Assembly (NCBI GenBank): GCA_001784175.1
Contig: MFPR01000028.1
Coordinates: 131,606 to 195,605, forward strand
Source of the DNA: Candidatus Lindowbacteria bacterium RIFCSPLOWO2_12_FULL_62_27
Lineage (GTDB): Bacteria > Lindowbacteria > 2-12-FULL-62-27
DNA length: 64,000 nucleotides
Direction: 5' to 3'
Shown: one piece after another, positions 54,752 through 64,000 of the stretch
Position numbering within the stretch: position 1 is the first letter of the stretch
Layout: every line of letters begins with the position of its first letter
Translations under genes and position numbers: made by a program
Notes under the pieces: generated by a model
Databases searched by the model: none
What the model was told of the DNA's origin: nothing
The model's input: the letters and a program-made list of their open reading frames with translations, nothing else

Positions 54752-56424
54752 CCCACGCGCTTCCTCATCCGCAGCCGGTTCCCTTCCGCCGTGTCGTCAT
54801 ACGAAACTTCGTCGAATACGGTCTTGATGAAATGGATCCCCAGCCCGCCTGGCCTCACTTCCTCCAGCGGCCGGCTCACCAGACTGTCCGGATCCACCTT
54901 CGGCCCGTAATCCCGCACGACGATTTCAAACATGCCTCCCAAGAGCGCCATCTCGATCTCGATCGACTGCGTCTGATCGTTCTTGTACGTGTGCCGGATC
55001 ACATTGCTCACGGCCTCCGACAGCGCGACCTGGATCTCGGAGACGACTTTCGCGTCGCCGCCTGCTAGCAGCCGGCCGGCCGCGCTGCGAACGAGACTCA
55101 GATACGCCGGATGCGACCGCATCTCAAAGGCGGCCGTCCGCGAGGCGCGCACATCGCCGAAGACGACCAGCGTCGTGTCGTCCGCAGGCTCGGCGCCGCC
55201 CACGAACCGCTCCAGGTCCAGACATATCTTTTCGCAGAGGACCCCCGGCGTGAGATTCGTCCGGGCCAGCATCCCGTTCAGGCGATCCTGGCCGAACATC
55301 CCGCCCTGCTCGTTCCTTGCCTCCGTCACGCCGTCCGTGATCGCGAGAATCCGAAACCCGGCCGGCAACTCGAACGTCTCGGTCTCGTACCGGCGCCCGG
55401 GCAGAATCCCGATCGGCGGATTGCGGCCGATCCGCGTCTCCTCCCACCGGCCGCCCCGGTAAAATAAAAATGGAAGATGCCCGGCGTTCGCCGCCACCAC
55501 CGCCCGCCGCGCCGGATCCAGCAAAAACAGGATCATCGTCACAAACATCCCCCGCGTCGTCTGATCGCACAGCGCCTCGTTCACCCTCGACAACGCGTCC
55601 GACGCGGTCTCCCCGCGCTTCAGGCCCGCCCGCAGCTCCGTCAACAGCCGGCACATGTAGAGCGCCGCCGGAAGGCCCTTCCCGGACACGTCGCCGAGCA
55701 GGATCGCGGTGTGCCCGTCCGGAGTCTGGAACGCGTCATAAAAATCACCGGAGACCTGCCGCGCCGGCAGAAGCCGCCCCGCGAATTCATATCCGGCGAC
55801 CTCCGGAAACTGCCGCGGGATGTAACTCTCCTGCACCTGCCGCGCCGCCAGGATCTCCTGCCGCATCTTTTCCTCGTCCAGGAGCTGCCGGTGAAGCCTC
55901 GCGTTTTCGAGCGCCACCGCCAGCGTGCCCGCAAAGACCGAAAACAGCACCAGGTCCTCCTCTGTGAAACTCCCGCCGTCCGCGCGGTTGATCGCTTGCG
56001 CCACTCCGATCAGCCGGTCATGGCTCTGAATGGGAACGCACAGCACGCTCTTCGTCTGAAACCCGGTCTTCGAGTCGAAATAGGCGTTGAACCGCTTGTC
56101 CTTTCGCACATCCCGGATCAAGAGCGGCGCCTTCGTCCGGCCCACATATCCGCAGATGCCCTCGCCGATCCGGATCCGGTGGTTTTTCAGGATGTTCTCC
56201 GCATCCCCCAGCGCCACCGCGAACTCCAGATACTCGCCGGTCGGATCCAGCAGCAGTATGCTGCCGGTCTCCGCGTCCACCACGTCCCGCTCCAGCTCCA
56301 GGCTCCGGCGCAGCACTTCCGTTATGTCCAGGGTCCCGGCCACAGTCTGATTGATCCGCAACAACTTCTCCAGCTTGCGGGAAAGTTCCGGCGTCTCGGG
56401 CGGCGCGTCCGGGGATGAGGTCAT
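54748..56424 (-). CDS. GAF - SpoIIE (PP2C) phosphatase - HATPase_c (RsbW-like) protein
   Basis: GAF region (RIGEGICGYVGRTKAPLLIRDVRKD), SpoIIE (VSGDFYDAFQTPDGHTAILLGDVSGKGLPAALYM), C-terminal ALSEAVSNVIRHTYKNDQTQSIEIE...GGLGIHFIKTVFDEVSYD. Confidence 0.93.
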   Translation of the reverse strand: MTSSPDAPPETPELSRKLEKLLRINQTVAGTLDITEVLRRSLELERDVVDAETGSILLLDPTGEYLEFAVALGDAENILKNHRIRIGEGICGYVGRTKAPLLIRDVRKDKRFNAYFDSKTGFQTKSVLCVPIQSHDRLIGVAQAINRADGGSFTEEDLVLFSVFAGTLAVALENARLHRQLLDEEKMRQEILAARQVQESYIPRQFPEVAGYEFAGRLLPARQVSGDFYDAFQTPDGHTAILLGDVSGKGLPAALYMCRLLTELRAGLKRGETASDALSRVNEALCDQTTRGMFVTMILFLLDPARRAVVAANAGHLPFLFYRGGRWEETRIGRNPPIGILPGRRYETETFELPAGFRILAITDGVTEARNEQGGMFGQDRLNGMLARTNLTPGVLCEKICLDLERFVGGAEPADDTTLVVFGDVRASRTAAFEMRSHPAYLSLVRSAAGRLLAGGDAKVVSEIQVALSEAVSNVIRHTYKNDQTQSIEIEMALLGGMFEIVVRDYGPKVDPDSLVSRPLEEVRPGGLGIHFIKTVFDEVSYDDTAEGNRLRMRKRVG

Positions 56425-56502
56425 GCGCCCAAAATACGTGACTCGGGCCCGATCTTCAAGAAAAATTTGCCTCCCGGAGGAAAATGATATAAAATCCATT
56501 TA

Positions 56503-57774
56503 ATGAATGCCGCGACCGTTGCCAGGTTCCTGGACTACGTCCGTACCAGCGGGACGTTTGACGATGCCAAAATCCGCAAGGTGGTGCATCAATACCGGTC
56601 CTTTGATCGCCGCATGGGCCAGCTCGGATGCTTCCTCGGATATATCCAGCCTGAACAGATCAACGACGTTTTGTTGGAACAGGCCGCGCGCGACGGATCC
56701 TTCGGAGATTGCGCCGTCCGGTTGAACTTGTTGACGCCCCCGCAGATATCACGACTCGCCAACCTTCAGAAAGACCACCTCTCCATCTTCGCGCAGGCCG
56801 TCGGAATTCAAAAGGCGCTTACCCCGCTCGAAATTTTCTCCGCGCTCGATGAGTATGTCTCCCGGCATCCCGAGGCCCTCCGGCCGGCGGATGCGGTCAC
56901 CGAGGTCGATGAGAATCTCCGCGGGAAAGTTCGCGTCGCCCTCCAGCGGGTCCAGCATATCGCGCCGCTGCCGCAGACCGTCGAAAAAGTCGCCTCCATG
57001 CTGCAGGACCCCGAGGTCGACCTCGACGCCGTCGCGGAGGTGCTCCGCATGGATCCCGGCCTGACCTCCTCCATCCTCAGACTCTCGAACTCCGCGTTCT
57101 ACGGCCTGCGGTCCAAGATCGGCAGCATCAAGAAGGCCCTCTCGGTCGTGGGAACCACGAAACTGCGGCAGATCGTGATCGCCGCCGGCATCATGCAGAA
57201 ATTCCAGGAAATCCCGCAGGACACCGCCGCACGCCTCTGGGAACAAGCCCTCCGCGCCGCCGAGTGCGCCAAGGAGCTGGGCAAATACTGCCGGATCGCC
57301 GAACTCGATGAACTCTTCGTCTGCGGGCTCCTCCACAACGTCGGCGAAATGCTCATCGAGCAGTACTTCCCGGAGGAGGCCGGGCAGATTCGGGATAAAC
57401 GCAATTCCAAACCCGCGCAGATCGCCGCCGAACGGCAGCTCCTCGGCGGCACCCACGCCGACCTCGCCGGAGTCCTCCTCCACATCTGGAATCTTCCCCG
57501 GCCGACGGTCCTCAGCGCCATGTTTCACCACCACGACTGCAATATCCTGGTCCATACGCCCGGCGTCCCGGACGAGGTCTTCATCGTCCACATGGCCGCC
57601 ACCATCTGCGACCTCCCGACCGGCCTCGACGCCTTCTCCTACAGCAAGGCCCTCGATCTCATCTCGGTGATTTACCGGGAACGGCTCAAATACCCGGAGA
57701 TCCTCGATCTCACCACGCTGGTGGCCCACGTCGACGCCAACATCGAACAACTCGATCAAAAGTATTTCCGCTGA
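56503..57774 (+). CDS. HDOD domain-containing protein
   Basis: APLPQTVEKVASMLQDPEVDLDAVAEVLRMDPGLTSSILRLSNSAFYG. Confidence 0.92.
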   Translation: MNAATVARFLDYVRTSGTFDDAKIRKVVHQYRSFDRRMGQLGCFLGYIQPEQINDVLLEQAARDGSFGDCAVRLNLLTPPQISRLANLQKDHLSIFAQAVGIQKALTPLEIFSALDEYVSRHPEALRPADAVTEVDENLRGKVRVALQRVQHIAPLPQTVEKVASMLQDPEVDLDAVAEVLRMDPGLTSSILRLSNSAFYGLRSKIGSIKKALSVVGTTKLRQIVIAAGIMQKFQEIPQDTAARLWEQALRAAECAKELGKYCRIAELDELFVCGLLHNVGEMLIEQYFPEEAGQIRDKRNSKPAQIAAERQLLGGTHADLAGVLLHIWNLPRPTVLSAMFHHHDCNILVHTPGVPDEVFIVHMAATICDLPTGLDAFSYSKALDLISVIYRERLKYPEILDLTTLVAHVDANIEQLDQKYFR

Positions 57775-57811
57775 TCTTGTAACTCCCCCGGCCGTAGGAT
57801 ATATCCGTTCC

Positions 57812-59869
57812 ATGGCCAAAGAACGCGAAATCATTTTTCAGTTCCGGCTTGACGACGATCCGGCCAAAAATAACGCCGCCATCGAGCGATTCTTGCGCGA
57901 ACTTGAGCGCACTTGGGAAAAAAATGAGGAGGTCCGGACCGAACGCGAATCGATCCGCGCCGAGGGCGGGACCTACGAGGTCCAGTTCCGGCTCTATGTG
58001 CCGAAACTGTCCACGGACTCCAGGGGCATCGAGATCGTCGGCACGGGGGAGGAGGAGTACGACCAGCTTTTTGAGCTCGCGATCCTGGTGCTCGAAGAGC
58101 GCCTCCAGAAAAAAGAAATCCCCTACATCATGCGCGCCTCCAAGGAACGGTTCACCGCCGGATTCGAGGACCTCCACATGAAACTCGACGAGATCGACGA
58201 GGTCCTCAAGGAGAAGAAGCTGACGGAGGCCGAACGCAAGGAGATCGTCGCGGAACTCTCCGGGATCGTGTCCAAACTCGATTTCCTCGCGCTCAACATC
58301 CGCCTCATCGAAGACCGCATCGTCGAAATGATGAACCGATACGAGCTGGAGATTCCCAAGTCCCCCCCGTCCGCGGCTTCCCCCGCGCCCCAGCCGGCGG
58401 TCGACTTCGCCATCAACCGGCCCCGCGACGATTTCGTCCAGCATTTCTCCGCCGGCAGCGGCTATTTCGACCTCGGCCTCTACAAGGAGGCCGCGGAGGA
58501 ATTCGCGCGGGCCATCGCGATCGACAAAAAGGATTTCGGCGCGCGCACGAACCTCGCATGGGCCTATCTCCTCGACAACAAGATCGACGCGGCCATCGAC
58601 AAGTTCCACGAAATCCTCAAGGCCCGGCCCGACTACGTCCACGCCTACAACGGGCTCGGCTACGCGCTCCTCCGCGCCGACCGGCTCTTCGAGGCGCGCA
58701 CGGCCTTCCAGAAGGTCCTCGAGTCGCCCGCGGCCGATAAAAATACGCGATACTTCGCACACATCAATCTCGGGCTTCTCTACGAAAAGGAAAACGACCC
58801 CGACCGCGCCATCCGCGAGTTCGAAAAGGCGGGCGCGCTTTTGCCCAACAATCCCGACGCCTATTTCAATATCGCCAATGTCTATTACAACCTCGGCCTC
58901 TACGACGAGGCGGAACGAAAATACAAGAAAACCCTTGAACTCAAACCCGGGTCCATCCCGGTCAAACATTATCTCCTCGCCGCGCAGGCCCAGATGGCCA
59001 TCCAGGACCGCAGCTTCGACAAGGCCAAAACGCTCTACCAGCAGATTCTCGCCGACAAGCCCGCCGAACCCATCTTTTACAATAATTTCGGCTCCCTCCT
59101 CGAAAAAATCGGCGATTATCACGGCGCGCTCGACGCCTACAAGGACGCCACGCGGCTCGATCCCTCGTACGCCATCTCTTATTTCAACCTTGGGTACATC
59201 TGCGACCGCATGATGAACGCCCGACGGGCGATCAGCTACTACAAGAAATTTCTGGAGTTCCACCCGGACGACAAAATCGCGCTCAACAACCTTGGATGGG
59301 ACTTTTTCGTCCTGGGTGAAAATGATAAAGCCATTTACTATTACAAAAAAGCCGCCGCACTCGACGATCAGTTCACCTATCCGGTGAACAATCTCGGCTG
59401 GCTCTACATCAAAACCGGAAAGTATGAGGAGGCTGCGACATGTTACGCGCAAGTGTTGAAGAAGGATCCCAAAAATGCCCTCGCTTACAACGATTTGGGA
59501 TACCTCTATTACCTCAAGGGCATGTACGACCATGCGATCGTGGAACTGAAGAAGTCGATCAAGTTCGCCAAGAAGGACGACGTGGCCTACGTCTACGCCT
59601 ACTACCACCTGGGCCTGGTCTATCACACGATCGGCAAGGAGGATCGTGCCTTGGAAGCGTTTACTCAGGCCCTCGCCACGGACGACAAATACGTTTCGGC
59701 CCACGAGAAAGTGGGCGAATTGTACGAGTCGCTTGGGAATTTCAAGAAAGCCCGGGAGCATTACAAGCGCTGCCTGGAACTCTTGGATACCAGGAGCTCA
59801 ATCCGGGAGAAAATCCACAGCAAGCTCCAGAGCCTGTCGTCGAAAGAGAAATCCAAAGGCGCCCTGTAA
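57812..59869 (+). CDS. TPR-repeat protein
   Basis: Multiple TPR units (AEEFARAIAIDKKDFGARTNLAWAYLLDNKIDAAIDKFHEILKARPDY etc.). Confidence 0.9.
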   Translation: MAKEREIIFQFRLDDDPAKNNAAIERFLRELERTWEKNEEVRTERESIRAEGGTYEVQFRLYVPKLSTDSRGIEIVGTGEEEYDQLFELAILVLEERLQKKEIPYIMRASKERFTAGFEDLHMKLDEIDEVLKEKKLTEAERKEIVAELSGIVSKLDFLALNIRLIEDRIVEMMNRYELEIPKSPPSAASPAPQPAVDFAINRPRDDFVQHFSAGSGYFDLGLYKEAAEEFARAIAIDKKDFGARTNLAWAYLLDNKIDAAIDKFHEILKARPDYVHAYNGLGYALLRADRLFEARTAFQKVLESPAADKNTRYFAHINLGLLYEKENDPDRAIREFEKAGALLPNNPDAYFNIANVYYNLGLYDEAERKYKKTLELKPGSIPVKHYLLAAQAQMAIQDRSFDKAKTLYQQILADKPAEPIFYNNFGSLLEKIGDYHGALDAYKDATRLDPSYAISYFNLGYICDRMMNARRAISYYKKFLEFHPDDKIALNNLGWDFFVLGENDKAIYYYKKAAALDDQFTYPVNNLGWLYIKTGKYEEAATCYAQVLKKDPKNALAYNDLGYLYYLKGMYDHAIVELKKSIKFAKKDDVAYVYAYYHLGLVYHTIGKEDRALEAFTQALATDDKYVSAHEKVGELYESLGNFKKAREHYKRCLELLDTRSSIREKIHSKLQSLSSKEKSKGAL

Positions 59870-59970
59870 GGCCGCAGGGCGGGCACGGCGCGCACCGGCG
59901 CCACCAGGACAATCGGTCCCTCGTACGCACCGTCCGGTCCCAGCCCCCGGCAAGGCTCCGCGACCAGCGC

Positions 59971-60432
59971 TTGGCGATCCTCGTGGACGTGCAGAACATG
60001 TTTTATTCGGCCAAGTACCAGCACAACGCCAAGCTCAATTTCTCGCGTCTCAAGGACACCGTCGTCGGCGGCCGGCAGCTCATCCGGTCCATCTGCTACA
60101 TCGTCCAGACACCGGAAATCGACCAGACCAACTTCATGAAAACGCTCGACGTGCTCGGCTACGAGGTCAAGAGCAAGGACCTCAAGCTCCGGCAGGACGG
60201 CTCGGCCAAGGGCGACTGGGACATGGGAATCGCCATTGACGCCATGTCGATCGCCCCGCGCGTCGATGTCGTCGCCCTCGTCACCGGCGACGGCGATTTC
60301 GCCGAACTCGTCTGGCACCTGCGCGGCCAGGGCGTCCGCGTCGAGGTCTATTCCTTCACGCAGAGCACCGCCGAGGAACTCAAGCGCGCCGCCACCGTGT
60401 TCTGCCCGCTGACCGAACACGTCCTGATGTAA
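59971..60432 (+). CDS. LabA/NYN-domain protein (start uncertain, possibly TTG)
   Basis: LAILVDVQNMFYSAKY...GSAKGDWDMGIAIDAMSIAPRVDVVALVTGDGDFAELVWHLRGQGVRVEVYSF. Confidence 0.88.
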   Translation: MAILVDVQNMFYSAKYQHNAKLNFSRLKDTVVGGRQLIRSICYIVQTPEIDQTNFMKTLDVLGYEVKSKDLKLRQDGSAKGDWDMGIAIDAMSIAPRVDVVALVTGDGDFAELVWHLRGQGVRVEVYSFTQSTAEELKRAATVFCPLTEHVLM

Positions 60433-60452
60433 GCCCGGTCGCGGTCGGCGGA

Positions 60453-61217
60453 ATGAAGCCCGGGTCTCTCAACGAAGAGGCTCTGAGCGTCCTCTCGGAC
60501 CTCCGTCTCTATCTGCACCAGCGGTACGGGGTGCCTCTGGGTGTTGCCCCCTCTCCCCCTCTTGCATTTCCCCTTGTATTTCCCCCTCTCCCCCGTGAGG
60601 GGGAGAGGGTTGGGGTGAGGGGGTCTACGACGCCGCCCGCCTCAGAAATCCCAGCTTCGGCGCGAACGCTCGAAGAGGTGCGCCGGATTCTGGGCGACTG
60701 CCGCCGCTGTGGCCTCTGCGCGGGCAGGACAAACATCGTTTTTGGAGACGGCCCGGACGCGGCGGGCCTCATGATCGTCGGAGAGGCGCCGGGCGCGGAA
60801 GAAGACGCCCAGGGGAAGCCTTTTGTCGGCCGCTCGGGCCAGCTCTTGAGCCGGATGCTCAAAGCCCTCGGTCTCGAGCGCGAACAGGTTTACATCACCA
60901 ACGTGGTCAAATGCCGCCCGCCGGAAAATCGAAATCCCAAAGTCGACGAAGTATCGGCCTGTTCGCCGTTTCTCACGGAACAGGCCCGGCTGGTTCGCCC
61001 GAAGGTCCTCCTCGCCCTCGGAACCTTCGCCGCGCAGACGCTCCTGCAAACCAACGAGCCCATCATGAAACTCCGTGGCAAACCGTACACGTATGCCGGC
61101 CTGCCGCTCATCGTCACGCTCCATCCCGCAGCCTGCTTGTACAATCCGGGCAATAAAAAATATGTCTGGGAGGACATCAAGGGCATCCCGGAGATGCTGA
61201 AGATGGACCCCGCTTGA
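60453..61217 (+). CDS. Type-4-like uracil-DNA glycosylase
   Basis: CRRCGLCAGRTNIVFGDGPDAAGLMIVGEAPGAEEDAQGKPFVGRSGQLLSRML...TNVVKCRPPENRNP. Confidence 0.93.
   Translation: MKPGSLNEEALSVLSDLRLYLHQRYGVPLGVAPSPPLAFPLVFPPLPREGERVGVRGSTTPPASEIPASARTLEEVRRILGDCRRCGLCAGRTNIVFGDGPDAAGLMIVGEAPGAEEDAQGKPFVGRSGQLLSRMLKALGLEREQVYITNVVKCRPPENRNPKVDEVSACSPFLTEQARLVRPKVLLALGTFAAQTLLQTNEPIMKLRGKPYTYAGLPLIVTLHPAACLYNPGNKKYVWEDIKGIPEMLKMDPA
60546..60623. repeat. CCCTCTCCC/GGGAGAGGG palindromic repeat inside the udg frame
   Basis: ccccctctccccctcttgcatttccccttgtatttccccctctcccccgtgagggggagagggttggggtgaggggg; encodes PLPREGERVGVRG. Confidence 0.85.
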
Positions 61218-63781
61218 GTTCCGCCCTCTGCCAGGTCGTGGTTAACGCGCCGCTCGGTAGGAAACTGCTCGCCTACGAATGCCCGCCCGCATCCGGTCCC
61301 CTCCGGCCAGGCGACGCGGTGGTCGTCCCGCTCGGTAGCCGCGAATGCGCCGGCTGGGTCATTCGAACGGACATTTCCGTGTCCGAACTCGAGATCGCAG
61401 GCCCGCTAAAATCAATCATCGAAAAAATCGAGGGCGGCGGAGTCCGTCCTGAAGATCTCCGGCTTTGCGAAGCGATGCACGCCTGGTATGGAACAAATTT
61501 TCCCGATATTTTGTCCCTTTTTGTTCCACCGGTGGCGCCCAAACTCGTCCGCCGGATCGTCCAGGTCCTCGACGCTCCCCCCACGGGTCTGTCTCCCGCC
61601 GCGGCGCAACTGGCGGAGTTGGTCCAACAAGCCGGCGGGAAAATGGACGTGCGCAGAGCCAAAACGGCATTCGGCGCGAAACCGGCGTCCGCGTTTCAGT
61701 CCGCCCTTCAGGAACTGACCTCAGCCGCAGCGTATGCCGTTCGGCCGGAATTGTTGAGCACAACGCCCAGGCAAAAAAAATTTCTAGGTCCAGTGCAACT
61801 TCCATCGGGCCGGACCGATCTTTCCGCAAGCGAAAAAATGGTCCTGACGCTCGCCGATCAACATCCCTGGCAATACGGCGTCGCGGAACTCGCCGGACTT
61901 GCTCAAACCTCGACCCACGTCGTTCGTTCGCTGGTGGCCCGGAGGCTTCTTCTGGAACGCGCAAGCCGGAAATGGCGGACGCCCCTCGAACGGGACGATG
62001 TGGCGCAGGTGTCCGCGCCCGAAGTCGTCCCGACGCCCAGCCAGGCCCGGGCGATCGGCGAGCTGGTCCCGGCCGTCCGGGACCAAACCGGAGAGTTTTT
62101 CCTTCTGTATGGACCCACCGCTTCCGGTAAGACGCACGTGTATGAGGCGGCGGCCAAGGAGGCTCTGAGGCTGGGCCGGCAGGTGCTGCTCATGGTTCCG
62201 GAAATCGCGCTGACGCGGCCCTTGATCGAGCGCATCCGCCGCACGATCCACGAACCGGTCGCGGTCGTTCACAGCCGCCAGACCCCGGCCGAACGCAGGG
62301 ACGAATGGGAACGCTCGTCGACGGGCGAAGCGCGTCTGCTCGTCGGCCCGCGGTCGGCCGCGTTCGTGCCTTTGCCGGAGATCGGCCTTGCGATCATCGA
62401 CGAATGCCACGACGCGGGATACAAGCAGTCCGAATCGCCCTATCTGGACGCGCGCCGCGTGGTGGAAGAAAAGTGCGCCATCACGCGGGCGCCGCTCATC
62501 GTCGGATCCGCCACGCCCGCGGTCGAACAATGGCACGAGGCGGAGGCTGCGGGAGGGCCTCGGTACAGGCGGCTCGATCTCACCGAGTTTCCCACCCGCG
62601 TCAGCCGACCCGTTGTTTCCATCGTCGATCTTGGAAAGTTGCCGGCATCGAAACCGCAGACCGACCTGGACCGCGTGTGCCGGCAGAGTTTCCTGTCTCC
62701 GGTCCTCCAGGGCCTCATCGAAGAAACGCTGGCCCGGCGGCAAGCTTGCGTCCTCCTGATGAATCGCCGTGGATTTGCGCCGCAGATCCTATGCCCGGCC
62801 TGTGGCCACACGGAAACATGCGGCGACTGCCTCATGGCCATGGTCTACCACGCCCAGGACCGCCAAATCTCTTGCCACGGCTGCGGCGCCCGCCGCAACC
62901 CCCCGGCCGCCTGTCCGGCCTGCGCGTATGCCCCCCTGGGATATATGGGCGCCGGCACGGAGCGGATCGTGGAGGCGTGCCGGGCCAGGTTCCCGTCGGC
63001 GCGCGTCGCCCGGCTGGATCAGGATTCTTTTCGGAAAAACCGCCGGAGGGCCTTCGAAACCCTGGAGGACCTCAAAAATGGCCGGCTGGATATTTTAATC
63101 GGAACTCAGATGATCGCCAAAGGGTTGGATGTTGAGCACGTGTCCCTTTCCGCCGTGATTCTCGCCGATGTTGGCCTCAACATGCCCGATTACAGGGCGA
63201 GAGAGAAAACCTTTCAGCTTCTGGCGCAACTGATCGGCCGGTCCGGCCGGCACGGAATCCCGGGCCGCGCCGTGCTTCAGACGTTCCAACCGGCATCTCC
63301 CGCGATCGTACTCAGCGCACAGGAAGAGGCGCCGCGGTTCGTTGAGAGCGAGCTGGAATCGAGAAAAGCGGGCCACTGGCCGCCGTTTTTCCGGATCCTC
63401 CGGATCGTATCCCAAAGCTCAAACGCGCCTAGGGCACTGCAGGTCATCAGGAAGATATATGAGCATATGACAAGTATGGACTTCCTCTCCCCCCGGAGGG
63501 GGGAGAGGAATGAGGTGAGGGGGGTGGACGGTGACGACGAGAGTCTGCCACCCTCACCCCAACCCTCTCCCGCCGGAGGCGGGAGAGGGGAGGGCATGAT
63601 TGTATCCCCCCCCCTGCCTTGCGTTAGAGCGAAATGGAAGGGCGAATACCGGTTTCAGATCATCGCCCGCCTTCCCTGGCAGGCGCCCGTGCCGCATGGA
63701 CTGCTGGACGAGATCGTGAGCCGTTATCGCACGGCCGGCGTGAAAATCATGACGGAGCCGGATCCCGTTTCGCTCCTGTAG
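61214..63781 (+). CDS. priA: Primosomal protein N' (replication restart helicase PriA)
   Basis: LLYGPTASGKTHVYEAAAKEAL...LAIIDECHDAGYKQSESPYLDARRV; CPACGHTETCGDCLMAMVYH zinc motifs; IGTQMIAKGLD. Confidence 0.95.
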   Translation: MSSALCQVVVNAPLGRKLLAYECPPASGPLRPGDAVVVPLGSRECAGWVIRTDISVSELEIAGPLKSIIEKIEGGGVRPEDLRLCEAMHAWYGTNFPDILSLFVPPVAPKLVRRIVQVLDAPPTGLSPAAAQLAELVQQAGGKMDVRRAKTAFGAKPASAFQSALQELTSAAAYAVRPELLSTTPRQKKFLGPVQLPSGRTDLSASEKMVLTLADQHPWQYGVAELAGLAQTSTHVVRSLVARRLLLERASRKWRTPLERDDVAQVSAPEVVPTPSQARAIGELVPAVRDQTGEFFLLYGPTASGKTHVYEAAAKEALRLGRQVLLMVPEIALTRPLIERIRRTIHEPVAVVHSRQTPAERRDEWERSSTGEARLLVGPRSAAFVPLPEIGLAIIDECHDAGYKQSESPYLDARRVVEEKCAITRAPLIVGSATPAVEQWHEAEAAGGPRYRRLDLTEFPTRVSRPVVSIVDLGKLPASKPQTDLDRVCRQSFLSPVLQGLIEETLARRQACVLLMNRRGFAPQILCPACGHTETCGDCLMAMVYHAQDRQISCHGCGARRNPPAACPACAYAPLGYMGAGTERIVEACRARFPSARVARLDQDSFRKNRRRAFETLEDLKNGRLDILIGTQMIAKGLDVEHVSLSAVILADVGLNMPDYRAREKTFQLLAQLIGRSGRHGIPGRAVLQTFQPASPAIVLSAQEEAPRFVESELESRKAGHWPPFFRILRIVSQSSNAPRALQVIRKIYEHMTSMDFLSPRRGERNEVRGVDGDDESLPPSPQPSPAGGGRGEGMIVSPPLPCVRAKWKGEYRFQIIARLPWQAPVPHGLLDEIVSRYRTAGVKIMTEPDPVSLL
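63483..63594. repeat. Paired CCCTCTCCC/GGGAGAGGG palindromic repeat inside the priA frame
   Basis: cctctccccccggaggggggagaggaatgaggtgagggggg...ccctcaccccaaccctctcccgccggaggcgggagagggg. Confidence 0.9.
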
Positions 63782-63857
63782 AACCCTCTAAAGGCCTTTC
63801 TCACCTAAAACTGACCTAAAGGCGGCTCCCCGGATCGCCGAAAAAGACGGTAATGAA

Positions 63858-63936
63858 GTGGGTCATTTTATCATAGGATTTTTAGACTTGACCAATTTAT
63901 CAGGAACCATCGCCCCACGTGGGTCATTTTATCATA
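63858..63936. repeat. Iterated GTGGGTCATTTTATCATA repeats at window end (possible IS21-like terminus)
   Basis: Exact 18-mer at 63858-63875 and 63919-63936, degenerate copy CTTGACCAATTTATCAGG at 63887. Confidence 0.6.
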
Positions 63937-64000
63937 AGCTGATTACTTTTTGCCTGTTAAGTCAGGTTATCCACATGGTTTGAGAGTAGCGAGGCAAACG

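Noticed and set aside
57710-59761. 683-aa minus-strand ORF
   Set aside because: Antisense to the TPR gene 57812..59869; low-complexity Val/Glu/Gly-rich shadow frame.

Overview
This is a 64-kb window from a GC-rich diderm bacterium: lptD, lptE, an lptF/G-like gene and an mla-type locus are all present. I could not identify the organism. The window has four parts. (A) 1-4.7 kb: the end of rmuC, a DUF4236 protein, then a minus-strand set encoding a vWA-WD40 protein (interrupted by a 1-nt frameshift), an SDH/ClpP-fold serine protease and a small protein with a caspase-like His/Cys pattern. This set is my best candidate for an undescribed system. (B) 4.4-23 kb: an accessory region with several toxin-antitoxin modules, an ungapped 596-bp duplication of a Phd/VapC locus, three broken pieces of a DnaQ-like exonuclease (one interrupted by a DUF433/DUF5615 module), other gene fragments, a sigma-like gene beside a large TPR gene, small repeats, and three consecutive LPP20/FlgT-like exported proteins. 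(C) 22.8-32 kb: a cusABC-type metal efflux locus, an MBL-fold protein and a glycosidase-like protein. (D) 32-64 kb: mostly housekeeping content (tRNA-Leu, lptE-holA-rpsT-lptD-lptF/G, yebC-ruvA, a MoxR/DUF58/vWA/DUF4159 operon, an mla operon overlapping STAS and SpoIIE/HATPase genes, HDOD, TPR and NYN proteins, a type-4-like UDG, priA). GGGAGAGGG-type palindromic repeats sit inside the udg and priA reading frames. The window ends in three ~30-bp-spaced copies of a short repeat resembling an insertion-sequence terminus. All family calls were made by eye from motifs; no database search was run.
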